A stretch of 64,000 nucleotides of DNA from Solirubrobacteraceae bacterium (GCA_017882455.1 JADGPL010000003.1:1-64000); one strand, 5' to 3'. Positions 54,043 through 62,223 are shown, numbered from the stretch's first letter. Program-made: numbers and translations. The notes: a model not told the origin generated them from the sequence alone.

Positions 54043-54059
54043 TTGGGCAATCTGCCTAA
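54043..54059. promoter_or_regulatory. dyad between the PucR regulator and the EthA-like gene
   Basis: ttgggca (54043-54049) and tgcctaa (54053-54059) are complementary with one mismatch around a 3-bp centre. On the minus strand it covers a possible -35 (ttaggc) 16 bp from tagtac, and it lies 22-37 bp upstream of the PucR start. On the plus strand tatacg near 54115 may be the monooxygenase -10. Confidence 0.5.
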
Positions 54060-54149
54060 TTGCACAGGCCAAGACTGGGCTTGCTGCCCTGGTCATCCCT
54101 GAGTGGACCGGCGACGCTATACGGCGCACCCAATGAGAGCGAGTCGAAC

Positions 54150-55688
54150 ATGAGCTTGTCAGCCGTCGAGCAGCCCGAGCACGTCCCAACGCTTCCCGAG
54201 CATGTGGACGTGCTGATCGTCGGCGCGGGCGTGTCGGGCATCGGCTGCGCCTACCACCTGCAGCGCGAGCAGCCGGGCAGGTCCTACCTGATCCTCGAGG
54301 GCCGCGAGGCGATCGGAGGCACATGGGACCTGTTCCGCTATCCCGGCATCCGCTCGGACTCGGACCTGCACACCTTCGGCTACGAGTTCAAGCCGTGGCA
54401 GGACGAGAAGGCGATCGCTGACGGTCCCTCGATCCTGCGCTACATCTGCGAGACGGCTGACGAGAACGGGATCGAGCCCCACATCCGCCTCGGCCACAAG
54501 GTGGTGCGCGCGGAGTTCTCGAGCGAGCAGGCGCGCTGGACGGTGGAGGCGATCCGCACCGACACGGGCGAGACGGTGCATCTGAGCTGCAGCTGGCTGT
54601 TCAGCGCCGGCGGCTACTACCGCTACGACGAGGGCTACACGCCCCAGTTCGAGGGCGCCGAGCGCTTCAAGGGCCAGATCGTCCACCCCCAGCAGTGGCC
54701 CGAGGATCTCGACTACGCGGGCAAGCGCGTGGTGGTGATCGGCAGCGGCGCCACCGCGGTCACGCTGATTCCGGCGATGACCGACAAGGCGACGCACGTG
54801 ACCATGCTCCAGCGCTCACCCACCTATGTCGTCTCCGTGCCCGAGAAGGACCCGATCGCCAACGCGCTGAAGCGCGTGCTGCCCCCTCGCGTGGCCTATG
54901 CGCTCACGCGCAGGAAGAACATCTGGCTGCAGAAGACCGTCTACTCGCTCAGCCAGAGCCGTCCGCAGCTGGTCCGGCGTCTGCTGCTGGCCGGCGTCAG
55001 GCGCAGGCTTCCCGAGGGCTTCCCCGTGGCCACCCACTTCAACCCGCGCTACAACCCCTGGGACCAGCGCCTGTGCGCGGTCCCGGACGGCGATCTGTTC
55101 AAGGCGATCAGTGACGGAAGGGCCTCGGTGGTCACGGACACGATCAAGACCTTCACCGAGCGCGGCATCGAGCTGGCATCGGGGATGGAGCTCGAGGCCG
55201 ACATCATCGTCACCGCCACAGGCCTGAACCTGCTCGCGTTCGGCGGCATCGAGCTGTCGGTCGACGGCGAGGTCGTGCAGCTGCAGCAGACGATGGCCTA
55301 TAAGGCGATGATGCTCAGCGACGTGCCCAACTTCGCGTTCGCCATCGGCTACACGAACTCGTCCTGGACGCTCAAGGTGGACCTCGTGTGCGAGCACCTC
55401 GGACGGCTGCTGGGATACATGGAGGAGCATGGCTACGACACGTGCGTGCCCCACAACGACGATCCCACGATCGTCACACGCCCGCTGCTGGACTTCGGCG
55501 CCGGCTATGTCCAGCGCTCGGTACACGAGTTCCCGCGACAGGGCTCACGAGCGCCGTGGACGCTCGCGATGAGCTACGCCCAGGATGTGAAGAACCTCCG
55601 CAACGGCCCGGTCGAGGATCCTGCCCTGCGGTTCTCGCGGCGTGCGCCCGTAGCGGGAGCTGTGCCATCGGGCGTGCTGGCCGCCTGA
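54150..55688 (+). CDS. EthA-like Baeyer-Villiger monooxygenase
   Basis: 512 residues from the ATG at 54150. LIVGAGVSGIGCAYHLQREQ, the EthA-type signature GGTWDLFRYPGIRSDSDLHT with FGYEFKPW, NADPH fold VVVIGSGATAVTLIPAM, and DIIVTATGLNLLAFGG. It is closer to mycobacterial EthA (about 490 residues) than to the monooxygenase at 45 kb. EthA oxidises ketones and activates thioamide drugs. Its divergent partner is a PucR-type rather than the TetR-type EthR regulator. Confidence 0.93.
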   Translation: MSLSAVEQPEHVPTLPEHVDVLIVGAGVSGIGCAYHLQREQPGRSYLILEGREAIGGTWDLFRYPGIRSDSDLHTFGYEFKPWQDEKAIADGPSILRYICETADENGIEPHIRLGHKVVRAEFSSEQARWTVEAIRTDTGETVHLSCSWLFSAGGYYRYDEGYTPQFEGAERFKGQIVHPQQWPEDLDYAGKRVVVIGSGATAVTLIPAMTDKATHVTMLQRSPTYVVSVPEKDPIANALKRVLPPRVAYALTRRKNIWLQKTVYSLSQSRPQLVRRLLLAGVRRRLPEGFPVATHFNPRYNPWDQRLCAVPDGDLFKAISDGRASVVTDTIKTFTERGIELASGMELEADIIVTATGLNLLAFGGIELSVDGEVVQLQQTMAYKAMMLSDVPNFAFAIGYTNSSWTLKVDLVCEHLGRLLGYMEEHGYDTCVPHNDDPTIVTRPLLDFGAGYVQRSVHEFPRQGSRAPWTLAMSYAQDVKNLRNGPVEDPALRFSRRAPVAGAVPSGVLAA

Positions 55689-55708
55689 GCCACCCCGCCG
55701 GGCATGGC

Positions 55709-56311
55709 CTACCTGCGACGCCTGCGCCTGAGCACCAGCACCGCGGTGAGCGCAACCAGCGCCGCGACGAGCGCCGCTCCGGCCAGACCGGCGTCATTGA
55801 CGATGTCGGCGATCGAGGGCCCGACCAGATAGGCGCCCACACCGACCGAGGCGGCCCACACGAGCGCCGAGAGAGCGTTGGCGGGCAGGAAGCGCGACCA
55901 GCTCATGTCGTGGATCCCCGCGATCCATGACGGCGTGAACAGCACCGCGATCGGGCCGTAGCGCTCGTAGAAGCGATCGCCTCTCGCGATCAGCGCGAGT
56001 CGCAGATGCTGCAGCGGTCCCGGCGTGGTGAGCAGGTTCCGCCCGCCCTTCAGGCCGACGATCCATCCCGCGGTCCCTCCCGCTCCGGCGCCGGCCCACG
56101 CGACCGCGACCACGGCTGCCAGGTCGAGGTGCCCGTGGGCAGCCGAGATGCCCGCAGCGATCAGGACCGCCTCGCCCGGTCCCGGAAAGGCGAACCAGCT
56201 GACGCCGGCAGCCAGGAACACGCCGACGTAGTCCACGCCCGCGGCGCGGGCGTGATGGTGCAGGGTGGCCAGAACGGCGAGGATCGACAGCGGAGCTTCC
56301 AAGAGGCGCAC
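55709..56311 (-). CDS. DedA family membrane protein
   Basis: 200 residues from the GTG at 56311. It carries the DedA/VTT core: FLAAGVSWFAFPGPGEAVLI, AVAWAGAGAGGTAGWIVGLK with GG, YERYGPIAVLFTPSWIAGIH and FLPANALSALVWAASVGVG. DedA proteins are lipid scramblases or transporters needed for envelope homeostasis. The family's G-x-x-x-(R/K) helix is present as GRNLLTTPG. The gene is convergent with the monooxygenase; the two stops are 20 bp apart. Confidence 0.85.
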   Translation of the reverse strand: MRLLEAPLSILAVLATLHHHARAAGVDYVGVFLAAGVSWFAFPGPGEAVLIAAGISAAHGHLDLAAVVAVAWAGAGAGGTAGWIVGLKGGRNLLTTPGPLQHLRLALIARGDRFYERYGPIAVLFTPSWIAGIHDMSWSRFLPANALSALVWAASVGVGAYLVGPSIADIVNDAGLAGAALVAALVALTAVLVLRRRRRR

Positions 56312-56369
56312 CCTGCCATGGTGACGCTCAGCCTGGCGCGGGGGGCCGCGTGGCAGCGGACCAGAAGAG

Positions 56370-56864
56370 CTACTGGGCGGCGTCCACGAGCAGCCGGCCC
56401 ACGCTGTCGGCCACGCAGGCGGGCTTCTCGCCACCGTCGATCTCGACGGTGAAACGCGTCACGACCTGATGCCAGCCACCGCCAACCTCCGTGATCTCGA
56501 CGATCTGCGCGTAGCAGCGCAGTCGCGCGCCCACGGGCACGGGCGCGGGAAAGCGGACCTTGTTCCAGCCATAGTTGACGCCGAGTTTGAAGCCACTCCA
56601 TTCGTTGAGGTCCTGACGCAGGCCGTCGATCAGCGAGAGCGTCAGGTTTCCGTGGGCGATCGTCGTCCCGAACGGGCTCTCCACCCTGGCACGCTCGACG
56701 TCTACGTGGATCCATTGGTGATCGCCGGTGAGATCGGCGAACGTGTCGATCATCTCCTGTGTGACCTCGCGCCACTCACTCGGGCCCACCACCTGATCCT
56801 CGAGCGCCCGAAGATCCTCGATCCCGTGGGCGACGGCCCTGGGGGTGCTCGCACTGAGAGCCAT
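56370..56864 (-). CDS. MaoC family (R)-specific enoyl-CoA hydratase-like protein
   Basis: 164 residues from the ATG at 56864, behind an aaaggagaca site. Hot-dog fold with the hydratase 2 motif: FADLTGDHQWIHVDVERARV (catalytic Asp and His) then SPFGTTIAHGNLTLSLI. Members hydrate trans-2-enoyl-CoA in beta-oxidation or supply PHA and lipid precursors. It lies 58 bp upstream of dedA on the same strand. Confidence 0.9.
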   Translation of the reverse strand: MALSASTPRAVAHGIEDLRALEDQVVGPSEWREVTQEMIDTFADLTGDHQWIHVDVERARVESPFGTTIAHGNLTLSLIDGLRQDLNEWSGFKLGVNYGWNKVRFPAPVPVGARLRCYAQIVEITEVGGGWHQVVTRFTVEIDGGEKPACVADSVGRLLVDAAQ

Positions 56865-56947
56865 CCTGTCTCCTTTCGCCAGACTCCCGGTCAATGCTAT
56901 TCGCTGGAGCGCCGCTCAGGCGCGAGCGATGCCGTCCGCTCAGGCCG

Positions 56948-58219
56948 TCACGAGCCGATTTCCACCGCGGAGGTCGTGAACGTGCCGCTCTTGACCGGCT
57001 TTGCCTTGCCCTTCGTCGGCGGTACACCGCACGTGGGCCCACCGGTGAAGCTCTCCGCGAGCGACGCCGCGAAGATCTTCTGCGGCAGTGGGAAGGGCCC
57101 GCCTTCGAGCGCGCCTTCGAGGCTGCCGCCGGATTCGGTCAAGGGCATGAGGAACGTCCCGTGCGAGCTGCCAGCGCTCTTCGGGGACCACTTGACGGCG
57201 AAGGAGACGGACGTGGTCGTGGGTTCGAGCGAGAGGCTGCCGAGCGCCAGGCAGGTGACTTCTTCGGTCGTCGTCAGGTGCGCGACGTAGGTCCCTTCGG
57301 TGGGTTCGGCGGGACCGTCACAGCCTTTGAGCTTCCCGGTGATCGTGATGCTCTGGACGTGCGGGGCTTCCGTGATCCCCGGCGAGAGCTTGATCGTCCC
57401 GCTGTTCTGTTCGCATACCTCCCCGGCCGGTGGTGGCGGTTCGGAGCCCGAGCTGTTCGCTTCGATCGGGCTGCTGAGTTCACTGACGCCTTCGGCATCT
57501 GAGTTGGTGACGGTGATCCTGTACTTGGTGTGGCGCTGCAGCGGCTGGATCACAGCGCTCGAGCCCGGCCCGCTGATCGTCGTGGTGAGCACTGGCGCGG
57601 CCGAGCCGATCGGCGTAGCCGTGACCGTCGAGGAGGTGATCAGCCCGGCCGTTTCAGCGGCTGGCGTCCAGCTGACCGTGAATCTCAGAGCTTCTTCTTC
57701 CCCGACTTCGATCGACGAGGCTTCCGCGGTGACGCCGGTGGGCGCGGCGGGCACCTGCAGAGGCGGTGAGCCGGCTTCGAGGAAGGCACGCGTTTCGAGG
57801 TTGTAGACACGATCGCCGTGGGCGTCTTCAGCGGAGAAGGTCGGGCTGACTTCGGCCGCGCCTTCCAGTTTGGAGAAGCCGCGCGTGTTGCCGAACCAAT
57901 CCCACGTTACGGTCGCCCAGGCGGAATAGGTCGTGGTTTTGTAGCCGCCGCCACGTCCGCTGCCGCCGCATCTCGTCTGCATGTAGACCTCACCGACGGG
58001 ATACCCGTCCGGAGCGAAGCCCGTCGCGTACGCCTGCTCCTGGATGCCGCCGCACGAGTGGCCGAGGATCGAGAACGCAGCGGACTGGCTGAGCACCAGC
58101 TGCACGGGGGTCGCGGCCGCGGCCGCCGAGGCCAGGCCCAGGCAGATCACCGCAACGATCGTCCCTACGATCGCGCTTCGAGCCACAGTTGTTGTGCCTC
58201 GCGGCGTTGGGCTGGTCAA
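56948..58219 (-). CDS. secreted protein with a fibronectin type III domain
   Basis: 423 residues from a TTG at 58219, preceded by ggagagcccg; the longer frame upstream has no ribosome site. Signal peptide AIVGTIVAVICLGLASAAAA. The mature part starts with a Cys-containing domain (GHSCGGIQEQAYA, YMQTRCGGSG). A fibronectin III-like domain follows near 165-265 (PAAPTGVTAEASSIEVGEEE and LQRHTKYRITVTNSD). A C-terminal half with a spaced Cys pair ends near the Gly/Lys tail. No family name can be given. It is probably a surface or extracellular protein; GAA codons predominate in the stretches I read. Confidence 0.72.
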   Translation of the reverse strand: MTSPTPRGTTTVARSAIVGTIVAVICLGLASAAAAATPVQLVLSQSAAFSILGHSCGGIQEQAYATGFAPDGYPVGEVYMQTRCGGSGRGGGYKTTTYSAWATVTWDWFGNTRGFSKLEGAAEVSPTFSAEDAHGDRVYNLETRAFLEAGSPPLQVPAAPTGVTAEASSIEVGEEEALRFTVSWTPAAETAGLITSSTVTATPIGSAAPVLTTTISGPGSSAVIQPLQRHTKYRITVTNSDAEGVSELSSPIEANSSGSEPPPPAGEVCEQNSGTIKLSPGITEAPHVQSITITGKLKGCDGPAEPTEGTYVAHLTTTEEVTCLALGSLSLEPTTTSVSFAVKWSPKSAGSSHGTFLMPLTESGGSLEGALEGGPFPLPQKIFAASLAESFTGGPTCGVPPTKGKAKPVKSGTFTTSAVEIGS

Positions 58220-58680
58220 CGGGCTCTCCCTTGTGTATTGGTTCGTGACGTGGTGTGCGATCGACAAGGCTATCTCCCTAAGACAACCTTCGGAGCAAGA
58301 TCTCACGCCTCGGAGATGAGAAATTGGTCATCGTCGCGACGGACAGCCATCGTCGCGACGGGCAGCTCCACACGAGGCAGGCTCTCGCGGTCCCGCGATG
58401 TCTGGGCCTGCCGACCAAGCCATCCAAACTGGCGATCCTGGGCACACGACAAGCCTACGGTCGGATTGCGACGGTACTCGCGCCCACGACCAGCTTGCGC
58501 AACGTTCGAAAAAGTGGAGACGGTGGGTTCGACAGGTGCGAAATTCTTGCCGGAATTGGCTCTGGAATGCGGGATAGCGGGGTCATGCCGAATCCGGTTG
58601 CGTACGTTGTGCGTACGTCGGCGAAGGGGCCACCGCGAGATGCGAGCCGGAGTCACGACTGAGACCAGGCCCTGGAACGA
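58220..58680. other. gene-poor interval
   Basis: About 460 bp with no protein-like frame. It contains a direct repeat of gcgtacgt (58598-58619, separated by tgt), which could be a regulator site ahead of the PIN gene. The plus-strand frames ending at 58662 and 58684 show no antitoxin-like sequence. Confidence 0.5.
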
Positions 58681-59136
58681 CTGATCCTCGACACCACCAT
58701 CCTGATCGCTGCCGAGCGCCCCACGACGCTCATCGAGGAAATGATCGACGACACCGACGACGTCGTGATCGCCGCGATCACAGCAGCAGAGCTACTCGTG
58801 GGGATCCAGCTAGCCGACGATCGCCACCGAGCGACACGTGGAGCGTTCGTCGATGCGCTCCTGGCGACAGTTCCCATCGAGCCGTACGACCTCGACACCG
58901 CACGCGCCCACAGCGACCTACTCGTGCACACCCGAAGAGCTGGACGTCTTCGGGGCGCGCACGATCTCGTCATTGCCGCCACCGCACGCGCCACCGAACG
59001 CACGGTGCTCACAGCAGACACCACTGGATTCGTCGGCCTCCCAGGCGTCTGCCGTCAAGTCCATCCCCGCTGGAGCTTGAAGCGAGCCGCATGGAGTCAA
59101 ATCCCGCCTAGTAGCGACTCGTACTGCGGAGCCTGA
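58681..59136 (+). CDS. orphan PIN-domain (VapC-like) toxin, probable CTG start
   Basis: 151 residues if a CTG at 58681 is used. This gives LILDTTILIAAERP, the proper PIN N terminus with its first Asp. The CTG overlaps an upstream TGA (CTGA), as VapC starts usually do. The other acidic residues are in ITAAELLVGIQ, GAHDLVIAATA and LTADTTGF, so the active site is complete. The first ATG (58741) would remove the first Asp. No VapB-like partner precedes it. It may be a decayed module or use a rare start. Confidence 0.72.
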   Translation: MILDTTILIAAERPTTLIEEMIDDTDDVVIAAITAAELLVGIQLADDRHRATRGAFVDALLATVPIEPYDLDTARAHSDLLVHTRRAGRLRGAHDLVIAATARATERTVLTADTTGFVGLPGVCRQVHPRWSLKRAAWSQIPPSSDSYCGA

Positions 59137-59186
59137 TCGAGGTGATGAACGAGGCTCGGCTCGAGCCCGCAGCGTCAGGCTGTGAT

Positions 59187-59273
59187 CGCTCGCCCAGACG
59201 CAACAGCGCCCTGAACATGCTCACACCCGCAGAATTCGAGAACTACCACCAACAACGACAGATCGCCGCCTGA
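59187..59273 (+). pseudogene. remnant of an IS3-type transposase C terminus
   Basis: The frame reads RSPRRNSALNMLTPAEFENY then HQQRQIAA and stop. This matches the ending of IS3-family OrfB transposases (R..HSALG.LTPAEFE). Upstream in frame the similarity stops within about 10 codons, and two stops (tagtag) lie near 59110. No catalytic region or terminal inverted repeats are visible, so only a scar remains. Confidence 0.6.
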
Positions 59274-59792
59274 TTCCAGACCGCCGACTCCAGAAAAGCC
59301 GGGTCAGATCACAGCCTCCGTCAAAGTCGGCCTGGCTCAGTTTGCAACGCGTCCCGATCTCCCCGGTAGTCGGGATGCGAACCCCGCCGCTCTCATTGTC
59401 GATCAGCGAGTAGCGCCTCGATGAGCCGATAGACACGATCATCCCGGTCCGGAAACGCCGAAGGCCCAGCCCCCTGGGGAACTGGGCCGGTTCGACCTTC
59501 GTCAAGATGGTGGAAGAAGATCAAACCCCGACGAACGAGTTGCGGCGCTGAGGTCCGCCCTGCTCGATCACGGGCGGGCCGGAAGAATCGCGTGATGGTC
59601 GCGGCCCTCCGGCCTCTCCGGCGCAGTGATCTAGTGCGGTAACCGGCAACCTTTTGCCCGCTGTCGGCAGGAACCGTCCGGTGGTGTCGCCAGCCAGCGG
59701 GGGGCTAGGATGAGCTCACCCTTCGGTACTGGTGGCTGCGGCTGCTGATCGACGGGGTCACGAAAACATCCCAAGGCCTTCGGAGGAACAGG
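59274..59792. other. intergenic interval with a strong hairpin
   Basis: About 520 bp without a convincing gene. A 94-codon minus-strand frame (59221-59505) has mixed composition and no recognisable domain. At 59463-59488 ggcccag and ctgggcc enclose ccccctgggg, a long hairpin of uncertain role. A gtaaccggcaacc stretch near 59640 is not clearly a promoter. Confidence 0.5.
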
Positions 59793-60362
59793 GTGAGCGA
59801 TACGAGCTCAGGACGCGGCAAGGTCGTCGTGAACAGGTGCATGTCGCTTGACGGTTTCATCGCCGCTGCCGGCCATGTGATGGACTGGGGCGCTGGTCGC
59901 CAGCTCGCCGACTTCGTCGGGCCGGACGAGTTCCACGAGATCGCGGCGGCCACCGGCGCCATGCTCGTCGGCCGGCGAACCTCCGACGTCGGAGACAGGA
60001 TGGAGGCCGAGAAGCCGGGCAGCGTCGACTACCCCTTTTCCGGACCCGTGTTCGTCCTCACCCATCGGCCACCGGAGCCCCCGGATCCGGGCATCACGTA
60101 CCTCACCGGTGACATCGGGGAGGCGGTAGCCACGGCGCGGAGCGCCGCGGGCGGCAAGAGCCTGGAGATCCTCGGCGCCGACGTCGCCGCCCAGTGCCTG
60201 CAGCGGGGCCTCGTCGACGAGATCCTGGTGTACGTACTGCCGGTACTGCTCGGAGACGGCGTCCGCTTCTCGCCGCCGGGCCTCCCCCGGATCGACCTGG
60301 AACCAGTCAGCGCCACTCGGTCGCGCAGCGTCACCATCCTCCGGTTCCGCGTCCGCAAGTAA
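59793..60362 (+). CDS. dihydrofolate reductase / RibD C-terminal domain family protein
   Basis: 189 residues from the GTG at 59793, with cggaggaac upstream. The pattern is that of RibD_C/DHFR-like reductases: KVVVNRCMSLDGFIAAAGHV near the start, AMLVGRRTSDVGD, VLTHRP, GKSLEILGADVAAQCLQRGL and VDEILVYVLPVLLGDGVRFS. These NADPH enzymes occur widely as stand-alone copies of unknown substrate. It stands apart in the gene-poor 58-62 kb stretch. Confidence 0.9.
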   Translation: MSDTSSGRGKVVVNRCMSLDGFIAAAGHVMDWGAGRQLADFVGPDEFHEIAAATGAMLVGRRTSDVGDRMEAEKPGSVDYPFSGPVFVLTHRPPEPPDPGITYLTGDIGEAVATARSAAGGKSLEILGADVAAQCLQRGLVDEILVYVLPVLLGDGVRFSPPGLPRIDLEPVSATRSRSVTILRFRVRK

Positions 60363-60759
60363 TCGCTGCGTAACATTCCCCGGCTTGCGCGTCCAAAGCC
60401 TGCCGCTCTCCGGAGAGTCGTTCGGAGGAGAGACCCTCGTCCTCCTCAGCGAGCTGGGGCAGCAGGCCGGAGCAGCACGACGCTCGGGAGCACGCACAGT
60501 CGTAGCGGGCGGCCGGGTTCGATTACATCGCGCGCCGCTGGGACCGGCGCGACGGTACGTAGCTTCCCCAAGCCAAAAACGGGAAGCAGTGGAGAGGACC
60601 GTACGTTGCGCAAACCCCTTGGTCGTGCAGGCGCAGATGCTGAGCTTGGTGTAGGCCGGAGGCCGGTGGCTGACGACGAGCTAACGAGAAGCAGACTGGG
60701 TCAGCGCAAAGGGTGGCGGTACCCCTGAGCCGATCGACCCGCTGCCGTAAAATGAAGCG
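60363..60759. other. intergenic interval without recognisable gene
   Basis: About 400 bp. Frames here are arginine- or serine-rich without family patterns. Two near-copies of gtacgt (60554-60560 and 60601-60606) are in inverted context but spaced about 45 bp apart. taaaat at 60748-60753 belongs to the next gene. Confidence 0.5.
60748..60753 (+). promoter_or_regulatory. -10 element of the DUF2442 gene, likely leaderless
   Basis: taaaat lies six bases before the ATG at 60760, placing the transcript start at or next to the start codon. There is no Shine-Dalgarno sequence, which fits a leaderless mRNA as is common in actinobacteria. The -35 is weak (tgagcc, 16 bp upstream). Confidence 0.55.
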
Positions 60760-61023
60760 ATGAACTTCGTCAGGGTCACATCCGCCCAAGTGCTGGGTCA
60801 CTACCGGCTGAGGATCGGCTTCAGCGATGGCAGCTCACGTGATGTCGATCTCACAGGAGAGTTGCACGGTCCTGTGTTTGAGCCGTTTGCTGACCCCGAC
60901 TACTTCGCGCAAGTCCGCGTCGACGACGACCTAGGGACCGTCGTGTGGCCCAACGGTGCGGATCTCGATCCCCTTGTGTTGCACGGCGACTTCGAGCCGG
61001 CCTCACGCTTCGTTCATCGCTGA
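60760..61023 (+). CDS. DUF2442 domain protein
   Basis: 87 residues. The pattern VTSAQVLGHYRLRIGFSDGS, VDLTGELHGPVFEPFADPDY and FAQVRVDDDLGTVVWPNGAD is that of DUF2442 proteins. These small proteins often sit beside DUF4160 proteins or toxin-like genes in accessory DNA; no DUF4160 partner is present here. Function unknown. Confidence 0.85.
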   Translation: MNFVRVTSAQVLGHYRLRIGFSDGSSRDVDLTGELHGPVFEPFADPDYFAQVRVDDDLGTVVWPNGADLDPLVLHGDFEPASRFVHR

Positions 61024-61155
61024 TCGGCCCGCCGTGCTCAGCTGCGAGCGCGGCACTCGCAGACAGTTGTCAGTGGACCCTAGTGGACGAAGACCAAACA
61101 CTCGGCAACGGGTTGAGGCTTTGCGGCAAGCTCTGCTGGACGCCCGCAGACGCAA

Positions 61156-61491
61156 CTAGCCGCGACAGTCGACAGCGACCTCCAGCGCGGCGCATACCTC
61201 TCGCATTCGATTGTCGCTCAAACGACCGAGGCGCTCAACCAGGACTGCAAGGGAGACGCTCTCTACCGAGTCCAGATTGATCGCCGACCTGCGAGGTACG
61301 GGATCATCCCCCGGCTCAACAACAACCTCGCTCGCGAGACCTCGGATCGTGGTCGTACAAGGGGCGATCAGTGTGCGTCTCAGCCTCGGGATCGCGGCGT
61401 CGCGCGAAAGTACAACCACCGGCCTGCGTCCGATCTCCGATAGCTCGCACCACCAAACCTCACCCCTGGACGGAAGGGGTCGAGTGCTCAC
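61156..61491 (-). CDS. mazF: MazF/PemK-type endoribonuclease toxin
   Basis: 111 residues from the GTG at 61491, which overlaps the antitoxin stop (GTGA). Family motifs: RGEVWWCELSEIGRRPVVVL (conserved Arg for RNA cleavage), LIAPCTTTIRGLASEV (Thr) and SAINLDSVESVSLAVLVERL with GRL. The product should cut single-stranded RNA at specific triplets or longer sites. It lies about 370 bp downstream of the ssrA terminus on the same strand. Confidence 0.92.
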   Translation of the reverse strand: MSTRPLPSRGEVWWCELSEIGRRPVVVLSRDAAIPRLRRTLIAPCTTTIRGLASEVVVEPGDDPVPRRSAINLDSVESVSLAVLVERLGRLSDNRMREVCAALEVAVDCRG

Positions 61492-61724
61492 GATGCTGCT
61501 GCTGCCCCACGAAATGAAGCGAGATCACCCCATGCATCGGGCTCCTCGAGCGGATGCTCGTCGTACGCCTCATAGGTCACGTCGATCTCAGCAGCCCGAT
61601 GACGATCCAGAAGCGCCGCGAGCGCGCTGTCCAAGAGGACAGCGTCGGTAACCGGGGAGAGAGCGTCACGAGCGTCACGCAGGAGCTGCTCGTCGACGGT
61701 GGTGCTGACCCTAGCCCGAGCCAT
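61488..61724 (-). CDS. ribbon-helix-helix antitoxin of the MazF pair
   Basis: 78 residues from the ATG at 61724 (MARARVSTTVDEQLLRDARD). The N terminus is a ribbon-helix-helix with RVSTTVDEQLL. The acidic C-terminal tail (TYEAYDEHPLEEPDAWGDLA) should wrap the toxin. It overlaps mazF by 4 bp. A perfect inverted repeat over its -10 region is a probable operator. Confidence 0.88.
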   Translation of the reverse strand: MARARVSTTVDEQLLRDARDALSPVTDAVLLDSALAALLDRHRAAEIDVTYEAYDEHPLEEPDAWGDLASFRGAAAAS

Positions 61725-61734
61725 GCGACAATTA

Positions 61735-61750
61735 TGGCATAAAAATGCCA
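61735..61750. promoter_or_regulatory. operator over the mazEF promoter
   Basis: tggcat (61735-61740) and atgcca (61745-61750) are perfect complements with an AAAA spacer. On the minus strand cataat (61731-61736) just downstream is a good -10 and overlaps the dyad, 7-12 bp from the antitoxin ATG. Autoregulation by the antitoxin is the likely role. Confidence 0.65.
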
Positions 61751-61820
61751 CCCTGGGGATGGTGGGCGCTGTACGGCCCGCCTTCGCTGAGTGGCTGTCC
61801 GACCGCAGATGCGGAACCCT

Positions 61821-61839
61821 GGTCGGCTTCGTCCCGACC
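61821..61839 (-). terminator. hairpin downstream of ssrA
   Basis: ggtcgg (61821-61826) and ccgacc (61834-61839) form a 6-bp stem, flanked by ccct and gggg that can extend it. It lies about 25 bp beyond the tmRNA 3' end. It probably stops ssrA transcription before mazEF. Confidence 0.5.
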
Positions 61840-61862
61840 GGGGTTCGCACATCGAGTCGCCA

Positions 61863-62223
61863 TGGAGACGGTGGGAATCGAACCCACGTCCGCGATCGCA
61901 TGAGAATGGCTTCTACGAGCGTAGCCGGCGCTCTGATCTCGTCCCCCACTCGCCTCGCCGGCGGGGTTATGGGGGACCAGCCTCCTAGATTTCCCCGACT
62001 TGGCGGAAGCGGACCGCGTCGGGTGAGCCTGCTTTCTGATCCCGGCCTTCCCCGCCGCAGGCAAGCGGGGCCCGAGACCTCACGGCTTAGCTATTGACTA
62101 AGCGGCGAGGGCGTACTCGTGAGAGTCCGCACTTATGTTTTTCCCGGGTGTTTTACGAGGCCGCCCGGGACCTCGACTCGCCACCACCCCCACGAACCGA
62201 CCACGTCGAAGCCTGTCGTCCCC
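61863..62223 (-). ncRNA. ssrA: transfer-messenger RNA (tmRNA)
   Basis: Single-piece tmRNA of about 361 nt; it rescues stalled ribosomes with SmpB. The 5' end GGGGACG (62223-62217) pairs with CGTCTCC (61870-61864) as the acceptor stem, and a T arm GTGGGTTCGATTCCCAC lies next to it. CCA is not encoded. The resume frame at 62130-62101 encodes ADSHEYALAA followed by TAG. The ADSH start and ALAA end are typical of actinobacterial tags, though this one is short. Pseudoknot-forming GC stems surround the frame. Confidence 0.96.

Noticed and set aside
58303-58662. Overlapping frames upstream of the PIN gene as a missing antitoxin
   Set aside because: Neither strand shows ribbon-helix-helix, AbrB or Phd-like sequence, and the frames do not end at the expected overlap in a plausible way.
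59350-59385. tRNA-like T arm around gggatgcgaacccc
   Set aside because: The stem is not a proper 5-bp T stem, and no acceptor or anticodon arms can be built around it.
60956-61159. 67-codon plus-strand frame ending QRVEALRQALLDARRRN
   Set aside because: The last 17 residues look helical and protein-like but the rest does not, and no start or family supports it; possibly a relic.
61864-61900. A tRNA gene, from the sequence ggtgggaatcgaacccac
   Set aside because: It is the T arm and acceptor end of the tmRNA; the matching 5' half lies 350 bp away at 62217-62223 with the tag frame between.
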